In this document: piece by piece, positions 27,095 to 36,117 of the stretch | Position numbering within the stretch: the first letter of the stretch is position 1 | Layout of the letters: every line of letters begins with the position of its first letter | From: Spirochaetaceae bacterium | GTDB lineage: Bacteria; Spirochaetota; Leptospiria; Leptospirales; Leptonemataceae | Direction: 5' to 3' | Length of the DNA stretch: 64,000 nucleotides | Assembly: GCA_002730875.1 (NCBI GenBank) | Contig: PCBI01000002.1 | Span: forward strand, 193,358-257,357 | Program-made: the position numbers and the translations under genes | Notes under the pieces: generated by a model | Databases searched by the model: none | What the model saw: the letters and a program-made list of their open reading frames with translations, nothing else | Told to the model about the DNA's origin: nothing

Positions 27095-28117
27095 CTACTT
27101 GTGTTCGATTCCGTATCCTGCGGTGGAGTGCTCCCGGTCCGGGCCCTGGGCGGTAACGGAATCTATCGTGAAGTCCGTGCTGCTTTCGAAGGCGGCCAAT
27201 CGGATGGGGCAGTCGGCCACGGAGCAGGTAGAACAATAATGCTTTCCGCAGGGATCCATATGCGTGTGGAATTCGCCGTTGATTCCGGTTACGGCCAGCA
27301 CCTGTCTTTCGAAAAGCTCCACCACCTCATGGATCTTCTTGATGGAAAAATGCTCGGGCACCGCGGCATGCAAATCGATATGTGTGTACTTGCCGCTTCG
27401 CAGGGTTCGCATCTCATGTACCGAAATGATTTCCGGAACCCGATGCTGATTCATGGCGCCTACAATCTTGTCCAATAGTTCCGGGTCTTCGTTGTCCATG
27501 AGTCCACCCACAGACTCTTTCACCAGTCCAAAACCTGTGTAGAATAGCCAGGCAGAAAACAGCAGCGCCACCGCCGGGTCCATCCAGTTTAGCCCGGTGA
27601 CGTACACTACGGCCAGACCGCCCATCACCCCCAACGTGGTTACGAAATCGCTCATCAGATGTTTTCCATCCGCTTCGATGGAACGGGATCGGTGTTTCCG
27701 TCCGCTTCGCACCAGATAGAAGCCCAGCAACCCGTTGGCCACGCCCGCGACGAAGTTCAACGCCAGACCTACTCCCAGAGCCTGAAGCTCGGCGCCGCGA
27801 ATCAAGGTTTCCACGGATTCGTAGGCGATCAGTACGGCTGCCAGTAAGATCAAGCCTCCTTCGAAAGCCGCCGAGAATAGTTCAATCTTTCCGTGTCCGT
27901 ACGGATGATCGTCGTCGGCGGGTTTCTCCGCATAGATGAGCGACCCCAGGGCAAAGGTGGCGGCCAGAACGTTAACAATGCCCTCCAGGGCATCCGATTT
28001 TAGCGCCATGGACCCTGTGAGAAAGTAAGCGAGGAACTTGATTCCTAGAATTAGTACTCCCAGTACAATAGATAGGATGAGAGGGAGTCTGGGTGTGCGG
28101 TTGTCTCTTCTAGGCAT
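27095..28117 (-). CDS. cation diffusion facilitator (metal efflux) family protein
   Basis: 340 aa. Six predicted helices (about 10-220) with CDF blocks SMALKSDALEGIVN, HPYGHGKIELFSA and EADGKHLMSDFVTT, followed by a cytoplasmic ferredoxin-like domain (PEIISVHEMRTLRSGKYTHIDLHAAVP). After the domain comes an unusual extension with a Cys/His cluster (HTHMDPCGKHYCSTCSVADC) that may bind metal. The likely role is proton-coupled efflux of Zn, Fe or Mn; the first metal site reads SDALE rather than HxxxD, so specificity is open. Its start overlaps the end of the GH57 gene by 8 nt, placing it last in the glycogen synthase operon. Confidence 0.87.
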   Translation of the reverse strand: MPRRDNRTPRLPLILSIVLGVLILGIKFLAYFLTGSMALKSDALEGIVNVLAATFALGSLIYAEKPADDDHPYGHGKIELFSAAFEGGLILLAAVLIAYESVETLIRGAELQALGVGLALNFVAGVANGLLGFYLVRSGRKHRSRSIEADGKHLMSDFVTTLGVMGGLAVVYVTGLNWMDPAVALLFSAWLFYTGFGLVKESVGGLMDNEDPELLDKIVGAMNQHRVPEIISVHEMRTLRSGKYTHIDLHAAVPEHFSIKKIHEVVELFERQVLAVTGINGEFHTHMDPCGKHYCSTCSVADCPIRLAAFESSTDFTIDSVTAQGPDREHSTAGYGIEHK

Positions 28118-29312
28118 GAGCCCGGGAATTCTTGTGAAGCTTGATTCGGTTTCGCATATCCTGGAGTACGTTCATGAAGTACACGTAAGCTTCATGGGGA
28201 GTGCCATAGGGACTGAAGTATTTATGGACATCGCCGTCATTCCAGAACTTGGTACTCATGTAGTAGAAGTGGTCAGAAGTCTGCAACTTACGCCAATCAT
28301 CCAGCAGGGCCGGGTCGTTTATTTCCTTAACGTCCTTTTCCAATTCGTAGATGGAGGCAGCCGCTTCGCGCTGCATGCTGTTACCCAGCCAGGCGGATAG
28401 ATCGCGTTCCATATCGGCCCAGGAAACGGCCTGGTCCGTGTCGATTTCCCCTACAGCCTCGCGCCTTCGTGCGGCCTCGGTGATGGTGGAGAAACTGAAG
28501 TCCTGATGCCTCAGCAGGGCGGTGGGCAGCGCATCCAGGAACTTGAAGATGCCGGTATCCTCCCACTGGTGTTCGCCAAAGGTTTCGTAGTCCATGAACA
28601 GATTTACCACGTTCCCGTTCCCGGCCACGTTGTGGAGCCAGGTGGCAAATTTTTCCGTAGTGAGCGGAAATTCGAGCCATCCCCGATCCGAGAACCTGAA
28701 TGCGATATCATCGCTCAGTCGGTAGTTCTTCAGAAATGCCTTTATGCGCGGGCTATAGCGGGGACGATACAGAAAGTTGGGGCTACGCCATCCAAGGAGT
28801 CGTTCGGCGCCTTCGCAGAGTATGGCGCTAAAGCCCATATCTTCGGCCAGATAGGCGATGTGGTTGTTATAGATGAGCTCGGTGTTACGGAAGGAAGTAG
28901 GGCGCACTCCAAATTCATTGTACATCAGATCCGAATGCATGCGGACCTGATGACGAAATTCATCTTCGCTGAAAAGAGAGGCCAGGCTGTGATAATAGGT
29001 TTCGGCCAGGAACTCTACTTTGCCGCTTTCGGCCAGAGCGCGGAACAGGTCCATTACATCAGGCGTCCATCGCTTGAACTGTTCAATAGCAGTGCCGGTT
29101 ACTGAAAAAGTAATGCGGAAATCGTCGCCATGCTTTTTGACCAGATCATAGAGCAGGGCTGTGGTGGGGCGATAGCACTTATTCGCAACTTTTTCGGCGA
29201 TTCGTGCGTTGGCTTCATCGTCGAAATAGTGCGGGCTTCCCAGGTCGAAGAAGCCATATTTGCGCAGCCGGAACGGCTGATGAACCTCAAAATAAAAGCA
29301 TATGGAGATCAT
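28110..29312 (-). CDS. glycoside hydrolase family 57 alpha-amylase-type enzyme
   Basis: 400 aa. Family opening ISICFYFEVHQPFR; nucleophile E145 in SFRNTELIYNN; acid/base D241 in NLFMDYETFGEHQW; conserved AETYYHS block at about 103. The length and sequence suit the single-domain GH57 amylases rather than the ~520-aa GH57 branching enzymes, though transglycosylase activity cannot be excluded. Substrates would be intracellular alpha-glucans. It overlaps the glycogen synthase stop by 4 nt (ATGA) and the CDF gene start by 8 nt, so all three are co-translated. Confidence 0.9.
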   Translation of the reverse strand: MISICFYFEVHQPFRLRKYGFFDLGSPHYFDDEANARIAEKVANKCYRPTTALLYDLVKKHGDDFRITFSVTGTAIEQFKRWTPDVMDLFRALAESGKVEFLAETYYHSLASLFSEDEFRHQVRMHSDLMYNEFGVRPTSFRNTELIYNNHIAYLAEDMGFSAILCEGAERLLGWRSPNFLYRPRYSPRIKAFLKNYRLSDDIAFRFSDRGWLEFPLTTEKFATWLHNVAGNGNVVNLFMDYETFGEHQWEDTGIFKFLDALPTALLRHQDFSFSTITEAARRREAVGEIDTDQAVSWADMERDLSAWLGNSMQREAAASIYELEKDVKEINDPALLDDWRKLQTSDHFYYMSTKFWNDGDVHKYFSPYGTPHEAYVYFMNVLQDMRNRIKLHKNSRAHA

Positions 29313-30628
29313 GAAAGCACCTGCCGGTAGACTTCTTCCAACTTCTCGGCGCTGTTTGCCCAGGAGATGCGCCGAACCTCTTCCAGCCCGCCATGCTTCA
29401 TCTGCGTATGTAGTTCATCGTTTCCGATTACGTCCAGAATGGCCTTTGCAATGGCATCCACATCCCAGAAATCCAACTTGATTGCGTTCTCGATAACTTC
29501 GCTTACGCCGGATTGCTTCGAGACAATTACCGGCACTCCCTGCGCCATCGCCTCCAGAGCGGTGAGGCCGAATGGCTCCGATACAGAAGGAATGACGTAA
29601 AGATCGCTCATTCCATAAATCTGTTTAATTTGATCTCGTTTCAGAAAACCCGTGTAGTGGAAGTATTTTCCGATACCCAGATCCGCTGCCAGTTCGATCA
29701 TGCGCGGATACATATCCCCGGTCCCCACCATAACAAAGCGAACCTTCTTGTTCTGATCGATTACTTTTCGGGCGGCACGAACAAAATAGTCCGGTCCCTT
29801 TTGAAAAGTGATTCGCCCCAGAAATGTAACCATCTTGTCTTCGAACGGTCTGGTGGAGGGTACCTGCTGTTCTTCGATCTCCACCGCATTGTGAACGGCG
29901 AAAACCCTTTCCGGCGAAACGCCGTAGCGATTAATAATAATACTTCGTGTGTAATTGCTCACTGTTACAACGGCTTGAGCGCGGTGAAAGGTATGTCTTT
30001 CCAGATCCTCCACATACCGGTTTCCGTGGATTCCGCTACGATCGAATTCCGTGGCATGGACGTGGGCTACCAGAGGCCTATCGGATTGCACCATGGCGCC
30101 CAGGGAAGCGGGAAATGTCATCCAGTCGTGACCGTGGACGAGATCGACTTTCAATCTCTTGCCCAGCAACGAACAGAAGTCCGCATATAAATGAATTTGA
30201 TGGATCAGGTCCGAACCGTAACCGCCGCTAAGCATTCTTTCGGCCGCGGCTTCGTTGTCCTCAATCTGCTTTGCCAGTTGGCGGCGGATTAGATCCAGGT
30301 TCCGCGAGATCTCTTCGGCGGTCAGTTCCGGGCCCTGGTAGGCTCCCACAGGCAGAAACCGTCGGATTTCATCACCGTGCTTTTCGGCGAAATGCAGCAA
30401 CATATCCTGAAGTTCTGCATCGCTGATGGGCAAATCCCTGGTATTCAGACCGATGAGATGCACTCCCGGATCCTGCGGCTCATTTCCGTGTACCCGGGGA
30501 AGTACGAAATACACGGTATGCCCGCGGGCCGCCACCTCCCGGGCCAGGCCGCGACAAGCTATACCCAGTCCGCCAGTGATGGCCGGTGGGTACTCCCACC
30601 CGATCATAAGTATTTTCAAGCGTTTCAT
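29309..30628 (-). CDS. glgA: glycogen synthase / GT-B glycosyltransferase
   Basis: 439 aa. Opens KILMIGWEYPPAITGGLG, the KxGGL-type acceptor loop of starch/glycogen synthases. The C-terminal nucleotide-sugar domain has GRITFQKGPDYFVRAA and the E-x7-E motif SEPFGLTALEAM. The sequence is GT4-like, as in many Gram-negative maltose-1-phosphate or glycogen synthases of ~440 aa. The donor (ADP- or UDP-glucose) cannot be read off. It is the first gene of the glgA-GH57-CDF operon. A role as GlgM (making maltose-1-phosphate) is possible, but GlgE is absent from the window. Confidence 0.83.
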   Translation of the reverse strand: MKRLKILMIGWEYPPAITGGLGIACRGLAREVAARGHTVYFVLPRVHGNEPQDPGVHLIGLNTRDLPISDAELQDMLLHFAEKHGDEIRRFLPVGAYQGPELTAEEISRNLDLIRRQLAKQIEDNEAAAERMLSGGYGSDLIHQIHLYADFCSLLGKRLKVDLVHGHDWMTFPASLGAMVQSDRPLVAHVHATEFDRSGIHGNRYVEDLERHTFHRAQAVVTVSNYTRSIIINRYGVSPERVFAVHNAVEIEEQQVPSTRPFEDKMVTFLGRITFQKGPDYFVRAARKVIDQNKKVRFVMVGTGDMYPRMIELAADLGIGKYFHYTGFLKRDQIKQIYGMSDLYVIPSVSEPFGLTALEAMAQGVPVIVSKQSGVSEVIENAIKLDFWDVDAIAKAILDVIGNDELHTQMKHGGLEEVRRISWANSAEKLEEVYRQVLS

Positions 30629-31006
30629 GAAAAGGTTTCTTCAGTCCAAATTCAAATTCAATTCCAAATCAAAAACATCAAATGAGCATTACATGAACAC
30701 GACGAAAACACCATTCAGGGATCTTCGCAATCGTCAATCCGGTGTCACAATGGACCGGTAGATACCCTGATCCGCATCTTTCTTTTTGTTCGAGGCGGTT
30801 TTTTGATATGCGAAAGAGGATTCACGATTAACCTGAGTCAGGCTTGCGCTCACATTTTGTCAAATGAATTATGGTTTTCTAAAGAGAATTGCGCTCATGA
30901 ACGGCTGTGTTCAACCGTGTATCATATAGTAGAACGATTCGTTATACGAGGCGTTGGCTGAAAGTCAAAGGATGTACCCTCAGCAGTTAGTAACAGGAGA
31001 TCCAGA
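30629..31006. promoter_or_regulatory. divergent control region between glgA operon and glgX-malQ
   Basis: 378 nt without a gene between divergent glycogen genes. It holds a CCGGT...ACCGG hairpin near 30739-30758, an imperfect CCGC(30772)/GCGG(30795) hairpin followed by six T at 30799-30804 that could attenuate a long plus-strand leader, and AT-rich stretches. Candidate plus-strand promoter: TTGTCA, 17-bp gap, TAAAGA near 30857-30885, with a poor -10. A clear GGAG ribosome site sits just before the ATG at 31007. Confidence 0.4.
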
Positions 31007-34000
31007 ATGAAAGTATTACCGGGAAAGCCCTATCCTCTGGGGGCCACCTGGGATGGCGCCGGCGTTAATTTCGCTCTCTATTCCGAAAATGCCAGAAGTA
31101 TTACACTGTGTCTGTTCGGTCACTCATCGGATACGACCGAGAGCTACTGCATACCCATGCATGAGCGAACGGATTATGTCTGGCATTGCTACGTTTCCGG
31201 GATCCGGCCCGGGCAATTATACGGGTACAGGGTAACCGGGCCTTATGCTCCCCATGAGGGGCACCGATTTAATCCGTCCAAAGTGCTTCTCGACCCTTAT
31301 GCCCGAGCCATTGGCCGGGATTTAACCTGGCATCCGTCTCTCTACGGCTGGAAGTATCCGGATAAGCTGGATACACCGGACTACACCGATTCTGCCCCCT
31401 ATGTAGCTCTGGGCGCTGTTGTGGATGCTTCCTTCACCTGGGGTGACGATCGACCTCCGCGGATTCCCTGGGAGGATACGGTTATCTATGAAGCCCACGT
31501 TAAGGGTTTTACCATGCGGCACCCCGAAGTGTCGCCCGAGTTGCGCGGTACCTACCTGGGATTCTGCAGCGAACCGGTTCTGGACTACCTCAAATCGCTG
31601 GGAGTAACGTCTGTGGAGCTGCTTCCGGTTCATCATAGCATCTCGGAGCATGCCCTGGTGAGAAAGAGTCTCAGTAACTACTGGGGGTACAACACGCTGG
31701 CCTACTTTGCCCCCTGCAGTCGTTACGCGGTGGGCCGCCGCGAAACAGATGCTCTCTATGAATTCAAGACCATGGTTCGTACTCTGCATCAGGCCGGACT
31801 GGAGGTAATCCTGGATGTGGTCTACAATCATACGGCTGAGACCGATCATACGGGACCAACGCTGAGTTTCCGGGGGATCGATAACCAGGCTTACTATCGC
31901 CTGCAGCCCGGGGCGCCGCATCTTTATCAGGACTTCACCGGCTGCGGAAACACCCTGAACATGAACAACCCCCGGGTCCTTCAGATCATTATGGATTCTC
32001 TGCGGTACTGGGTAACCGAAATGCATGTGGACGGGTTTCGATTCGACCTGGCCAGCGCTCTGGCCCGGGAACTGTTCGAGGTGGATCGACTGGCCTCCTT
32101 CTTTGACATTATCAGTCAGGATCCGGTGCTTTCCCGAGTGAAGCTGATTGCCGAGCCCTGGGATCTGGGCGAGGGCGGTTATCAGGTAGGCAATTTCCCT
32201 GGCCAATGGGCCGAGTGGAATGGACAGTACCGGGACAGCATACGCCGGTTCTGGAACCTGAGGCAATCACGAGTGGCCACCACGGTTACCAGGTTTGCCG
32301 GTTCGTCCGATCTCTATGCCTCGGCGGGTAGAAAGACATCGGCCAGCATCAACTACATTACGGCCCACGACGGCTTTACCCTGCACGATCTGGTAACCTA
32401 CAATGAAAGGCATAATGAGAGCAACCTCTGGGACAATACAGACGGTCATGAGGACAATCTGAGTCACAATTGCGGCGTAGAGGGGGAGACAGACGACGCA
32501 GAAGTGAAAGCCCGCCGAATGCGTCGAAAGAAGGCTCTGTTAGCCACTTTGCTTACTTCCCAGGGAGTGCCCATGCTTCTGGCGGGCGACGAGCGCGGGC
32601 GCACGCAAAGAGGAAACAATAATGCCTACTGCCAGGACAATTCCATTAGCCATGTGGACTGGAAGGTCACTGAAGAGGCCTCGGATCTCCTGGACTGGGT
32701 GCGGCAACTTATTGAGCTTCGCAAGAGAAATGAAGTGCTTCGCCGTAAGAACTTCCTCTTCGGCTATGACCCCGGCGGATCCGAAATCAAGGATGTCTAC
32801 TGGCTGAACCCTCAGGGCGATGAATTGGACGAAAGCCAATGGCATGAAAGAGGGACTGCTTTTTCCGTTGTCTTGCCCTCCGAGTTCGGCCGCCGGGCGG
32901 ATCTCAAGCGAGTGCTACAAGGGCATTCACTGTTTATCTGTTTCAATCCGGAAGACAGGGCGTTACGTTTCCGAATGCCCACGCTCTTCCACGCCAATTG
33001 GACCTGCGTGCTCTGTTCGGAAGGCACCTACTCGGACAACGGTGATCCCCACATCCAGCATCGCGAACTTCCCCCGGGCGCCTGGTTTACCCTGGGCGCG
33101 GAAGGAGTGTGCGTATTCGAAGCCGAGAAAGGCTGGTTGGATCGGGAACTGGATCGTCAGTCCAGGGAACCGGAACTTCAGCGATTGGCCGACGAACTGG
33201 GAATTCTCCGAACCTTTACCGATCTTACCGGACGAACCCATAACCTGGAAGGTCTTCGGCTGGAAAAGATCATCCGTGAAATGCTGCCGGATCTGGAAGA
33301 AGGCTTCAAGCCGGACGAAGTGCGATTGGAATTGAAGCGGCAGAACTGGAACGATGCTCTGGATTCCTCTGTCGTATGCTTTCAGAGCGAACTGGATACG
33401 GAAGAAGGATACGTCCAGATACGAATGCCTCAAGAAGAAAGGGACGGCAATTCGCTTACGATAATGTTTGAGAGCGGCGAAAGTTTCAAGCATATACCCA
33501 TCCAGGAGGACTGGAAAAGGGGCTCCACTGTCCTGGACGACATTCGTTACTTCGCCTACCATGTTCCGCTACCCGGCGACTTGAAGCCCGGCTATTATAT
33601 TCTGGAACTATTGAAAGAGGGCATTACAATGGATAAGGGTTTGCTGGTAATCAGCCCCGACCATTGCTTCGTAGAACCCTCCGGGCAGCCGGAGGCGGGC
33701 GCCAGACCGGATTCGCCCGCGGATTCCCACTCGGATGCAGAGTTGGGTTCGAATGAGAACGGGCCAACCGGGAAGAGCCAGTCCGAAAACTCGGCCGGCC
33801 ATCAGCGGGAAGTAAACGGCCCTTCCGATCAAATCCTGGGCCGACAATGGGACGATGGTGTGCGTCGCACGGGAGTAACTCTGCAACTCTATTCCATCCA
33901 TTCCTCCCGAAGTGTGGGCGCCGGAGACTTCCATGATCTTCTTGATCTGGGTCTCCAGCTGGCGGAGGACGGTTATGAAGTGCTGGGGCTTTCGCCGCTC

Positions 34001-35512
34001 CATGCGCTCTTTCTGAACCGACCGGAGCTGCGAAGCCCGTACTATCCTTCCACGCGAAAGCAACTGCATCCTTTCTACATTGGTCCGGCCCTGCTGCCCG
34101 AGTGGCGTTCGGTTTCAGACGGCGAGCGACTGCTAAAGGAAGCCGCTTTTATTCCGGAGGATCTTCGCATAGACTACGGCCTTTCCATGAAAAAGAAGCT
34201 GGAGCTTCTGGAAAAAGCCCATCATGCATTTCAAACCACCGGCGATCCCGAAGTGCTGCATCGCAAGGATCAAATGCAATCCTATATCCGTCGGAACCCG
34301 GAGCTACGAGATCATGCCATGTTCGAGTTGCTCCTGGAAATCGACGTGAACGGAAGCGAAGAGGAGAGAGTCTGGAAGGCAGGAAAAACCGATGCGGAAA
34401 TCCGTCAGCGGTATGCCGGCAGACTGGGTTTCTATGAGTATCTGTTCTGGGCCGCCCGGGACCAGTTCGACACCGTCTGTCGCCTGCTTGCCGAAAAAGG
34501 ACTCCGTCTGTACACCGATGTGGCTGTGGGCGTGGCCACCGACGGAGCCGATCACCGCAGCATACCGGAACTTTACGCAAAGAAGGCCCGTGCCGGCGCG
34601 CCGCCAGACTTATTTGCGCCCACCGGTCAGGACTGGGGCATTGGAGTCTGGAATCCGCTTGTTTTAAAAAGAAAAGCCTTTCGCCCTTTCCGGGATTTGC
34701 TTCGGGCCAACATGATCCGGGATGGTTTTGTGCGGCTGGATCATGTAATGTGGCTCTTCCGATTGTTCTGGGTGCATCCGGATGCCGGAACCTACGTATA
34801 CTATCCGTATCGCGAGCTAACGGCTCTTCTTTGTCTGGAGAGTCACTTGAATCGCTGCACCGTAATCGGCGAAGACCTGGGCACCGTACCGCAAGAAATC
34901 GAAGACATTCTGCGCAAGCGACATATGCTTTCCTGGAAGGTGGTGTTTTTCGAGCGAAACCAGGATGGCTCCCTGTGCGATACCAGGGACTATCCCGGTC
35001 TTTCCGTGGCCACTTTGAATACCCATGATTTGCCGACCTGGAACGGATATTGGATGGGTATCGATATCCTTGATCGGAAGCAATGCCATCGCTTTCGCCG
35101 CGACGAAGACGCCGACGAGGCGCTGGAGGAGCGCAAGCAGGACCGGCAGATGATCTTGCGCTATCTGCTGGAACACGGGTTGATTGATCCTGTGCGCAAA
35201 AATTCGCTACAGGATCTGGCTGACCAGGCTGCGCGGTATGCTTCCGGCGATGGTAAGAGCCCGAACAAAGAGGATCTGCTGGACCTTACTGTGGCCATTC
35301 ATCGGGCGCTGGCGCGTACTTCATCCCGTTTGGCATTGGTGTCGCTTAACGATCTCACCGGGGACTTCCATCAGCCCAACATGCCCGGAACCGTGGATGA
35401 ATACCCTAATTGGAAGATCCTGAGCCCACTTTCTGTGGAAGACCTCAGGCAGGGAGATTATTACCGGGCCATTACGGAAGCTGTGATGAAAGAACGAAAA
35501 TCCGGGCCATGA
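31007..35512 (+). CDS. glgX: glycogen debranching enzyme fused to 4-alpha-glucanotransferase (GlgX-MalQ)
   Basis: 1,501 aa. Residues 1-~700 are a GlgX/isoamylase-type GH13 enzyme with CBM48-like N-terminus: nucleophile D347 (DGFRFDLAS), acid/base E383 (LIAEPWDLG), D455 (YITAHDGFT). A helical/beta middle region and a Pro/Ser/Gly-rich linker (about 890-940) lead to a GH77 amylomaltase (about 950-1495): D1245 (VRLDHVMWLFRLFW), E1289 (IGEDLGTVP), D1341 (NTHDLPTWNGYW). One chain could remove branch stubs and then disproportionate the released oligosaccharides, giving glucose and longer chains for GlgP. GGAG lies before the ATG. Each half has all catalytic residues. Confidence 0.94.
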   Translation: MKVLPGKPYPLGATWDGAGVNFALYSENARSITLCLFGHSSDTTESYCIPMHERTDYVWHCYVSGIRPGQLYGYRVTGPYAPHEGHRFNPSKVLLDPYARAIGRDLTWHPSLYGWKYPDKLDTPDYTDSAPYVALGAVVDASFTWGDDRPPRIPWEDTVIYEAHVKGFTMRHPEVSPELRGTYLGFCSEPVLDYLKSLGVTSVELLPVHHSISEHALVRKSLSNYWGYNTLAYFAPCSRYAVGRRETDALYEFKTMVRTLHQAGLEVILDVVYNHTAETDHTGPTLSFRGIDNQAYYRLQPGAPHLYQDFTGCGNTLNMNNPRVLQIIMDSLRYWVTEMHVDGFRFDLASALARELFEVDRLASFFDIISQDPVLSRVKLIAEPWDLGEGGYQVGNFPGQWAEWNGQYRDSIRRFWNLRQSRVATTVTRFAGSSDLYASAGRKTSASINYITAHDGFTLHDLVTYNERHNESNLWDNTDGHEDNLSHNCGVEGETDDAEVKARRMRRKKALLATLLTSQGVPMLLAGDERGRTQRGNNNAYCQDNSISHVDWKVTEEASDLLDWVRQLIELRKRNEVLRRKNFLFGYDPGGSEIKDVYWLNPQGDELDESQWHERGTAFSVVLPSEFGRRADLKRVLQGHSLFICFNPEDRALRFRMPTLFHANWTCVLCSEGTYSDNGDPHIQHRELPPGAWFTLGAEGVCVFEAEKGWLDRELDRQSREPELQRLADELGILRTFTDLTGRTHNLEGLRLEKIIREMLPDLEEGFKPDEVRLELKRQNWNDALDSSVVCFQSELDTEEGYVQIRMPQEERDGNSLTIMFESGESFKHIPIQEDWKRGSTVLDDIRYFAYHVPLPGDLKPGYYILELLKEGITMDKGLLVISPDHCFVEPSGQPEAGARPDSPADSHSDAELGSNENGPTGKSQSENSAGHQREVNGPSDQILGRQWDDGVRRTGVTLQLYSIHSSRSVGAGDFHDLLDLGLQLAEDGYEVLGLSPLHALFLNRPELRSPYYPSTRKQLHPFYIGPALLPEWRSVSDGERLLKEAAFIPEDLRIDYGLSMKKKLELLEKAHHAFQTTGDPEVLHRKDQMQSYIRRNPELRDHAMFELLLEIDVNGSEEERVWKAGKTDAEIRQRYAGRLGFYEYLFWAARDQFDTVCRLLAEKGLRLYTDVAVGVATDGADHRSIPELYAKKARAGAPPDLFAPTGQDWGIGVWNPLVLKRKAFRPFRDLLRANMIRDGFVRLDHVMWLFRLFWVHPDAGTYVYYPYRELTALLCLESHLNRCTVIGEDLGTVPQEIEDILRKRHMLSWKVVFFERNQDGSLCDTRDYPGLSVATLNTHDLPTWNGYWMGIDILDRKQCHRFRRDEDADEALEERKQDRQMILRYLLEHGLIDPVRKNSLQDLADQAARYASGDGKSPNKEDLLDLTVAIHRALARTSSRLALVSLNDLTGDFHQPNMPGTVDEYPNWKILSPLSVEDLRQGDYYRAITEAVMKERKSGP

Positions 35513-35569
35513 GGTTTCGGTGGAGCAGGCCGCCGGTGTCCTGTGTTCGGCGGCCGTTCTAATGGCCGG

Positions 35570-35592
35570 GCCCTGCCTGGGGCTTTCTTTCT
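35570..35592 (+). terminator. possible intrinsic terminator after glgX-malQ
   Basis: A short GCCC/GGGC stem with a TGCCTG loop is followed by TTTCTTTCT. A larger GGCCGCCG (35528-35535) / CGGCGGCC (35548-35555) hairpin lies just upstream, without its own U-run. Confidence 0.4.
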
Positions 35593-35699
35593 CCCGGCAC
35601 TCCCCGGGGAGGCTCGCTTCCGGGAGGCCCGGGCTGGTTTTCGGATTACGTTGCTCCATTGTAACCCTCCGGTAATCCTTCCCTGGCTTACTTCGACCC

Positions 35700-36026
35700 A
35701 TGCAGGCACAACCACTTGCCTTTTTCCATTTTAGAGTCCGACTCTATCATCGCGGACGGATGTTTCGGGCCTACCTCCTTTCATTGAATGAAAGCCAGGC
35801 TTTGTTCGCACTGAACAGCCAGGAGTATTTGCAGGTAGATCCCGAAAAGTCTATTCGTGGCAGTGTGGACTCGAAGCACGGCCCGGAGCTTGAGTTCCAC
35901 GGCGCGGTAGAGAGAAAAGAGGGATTGCAAATCCGGGGTCAGTATTTCTACACAGTGGCCGTGCGATTTCTTGATAGGCTGGATCTGAGCGACCGCCTCC
36001 TGGCCACCACACTTTCTCTGGATTAG
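35700..36026 (+). CDS. small PilZ-like protein
   Basis: 108 aa. A compact beta-rich pattern: FHFRVRLYHRGRMFRAYLLSL, ALFALNSQEYLQV, ELEFHGAVERKEG, QYFYTVAVRFLDRLDLSDRLL. The spacing of Arg residues at the start and the VRFL ending recall PilZ-type c-di-GMP-binding domains, but the RxxxR and DxSxxG signatures are not clean. Function is therefore not assigned. It precedes the MFS transporter by 91 nt on the same strand. Confidence 0.5.
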   Translation: MQAQPLAFFHFRVRLYHRGRMFRAYLLSLNESQALFALNSQEYLQVDPEKSIRGSVDSKHGPELEFHGAVERKEGLQIRGQYFYTVAVRFLDRLDLSDRLLATTLSLD

Positions 36027-36117
36027 ATCGTCGCGGGCGGCTTACGCCTTCCGATTGCGCCGAAGCATTAACTCGGCGGCGAAACGGCCCGGCAGTCCCT
36101 AATTCCGTTGTTTTCGT

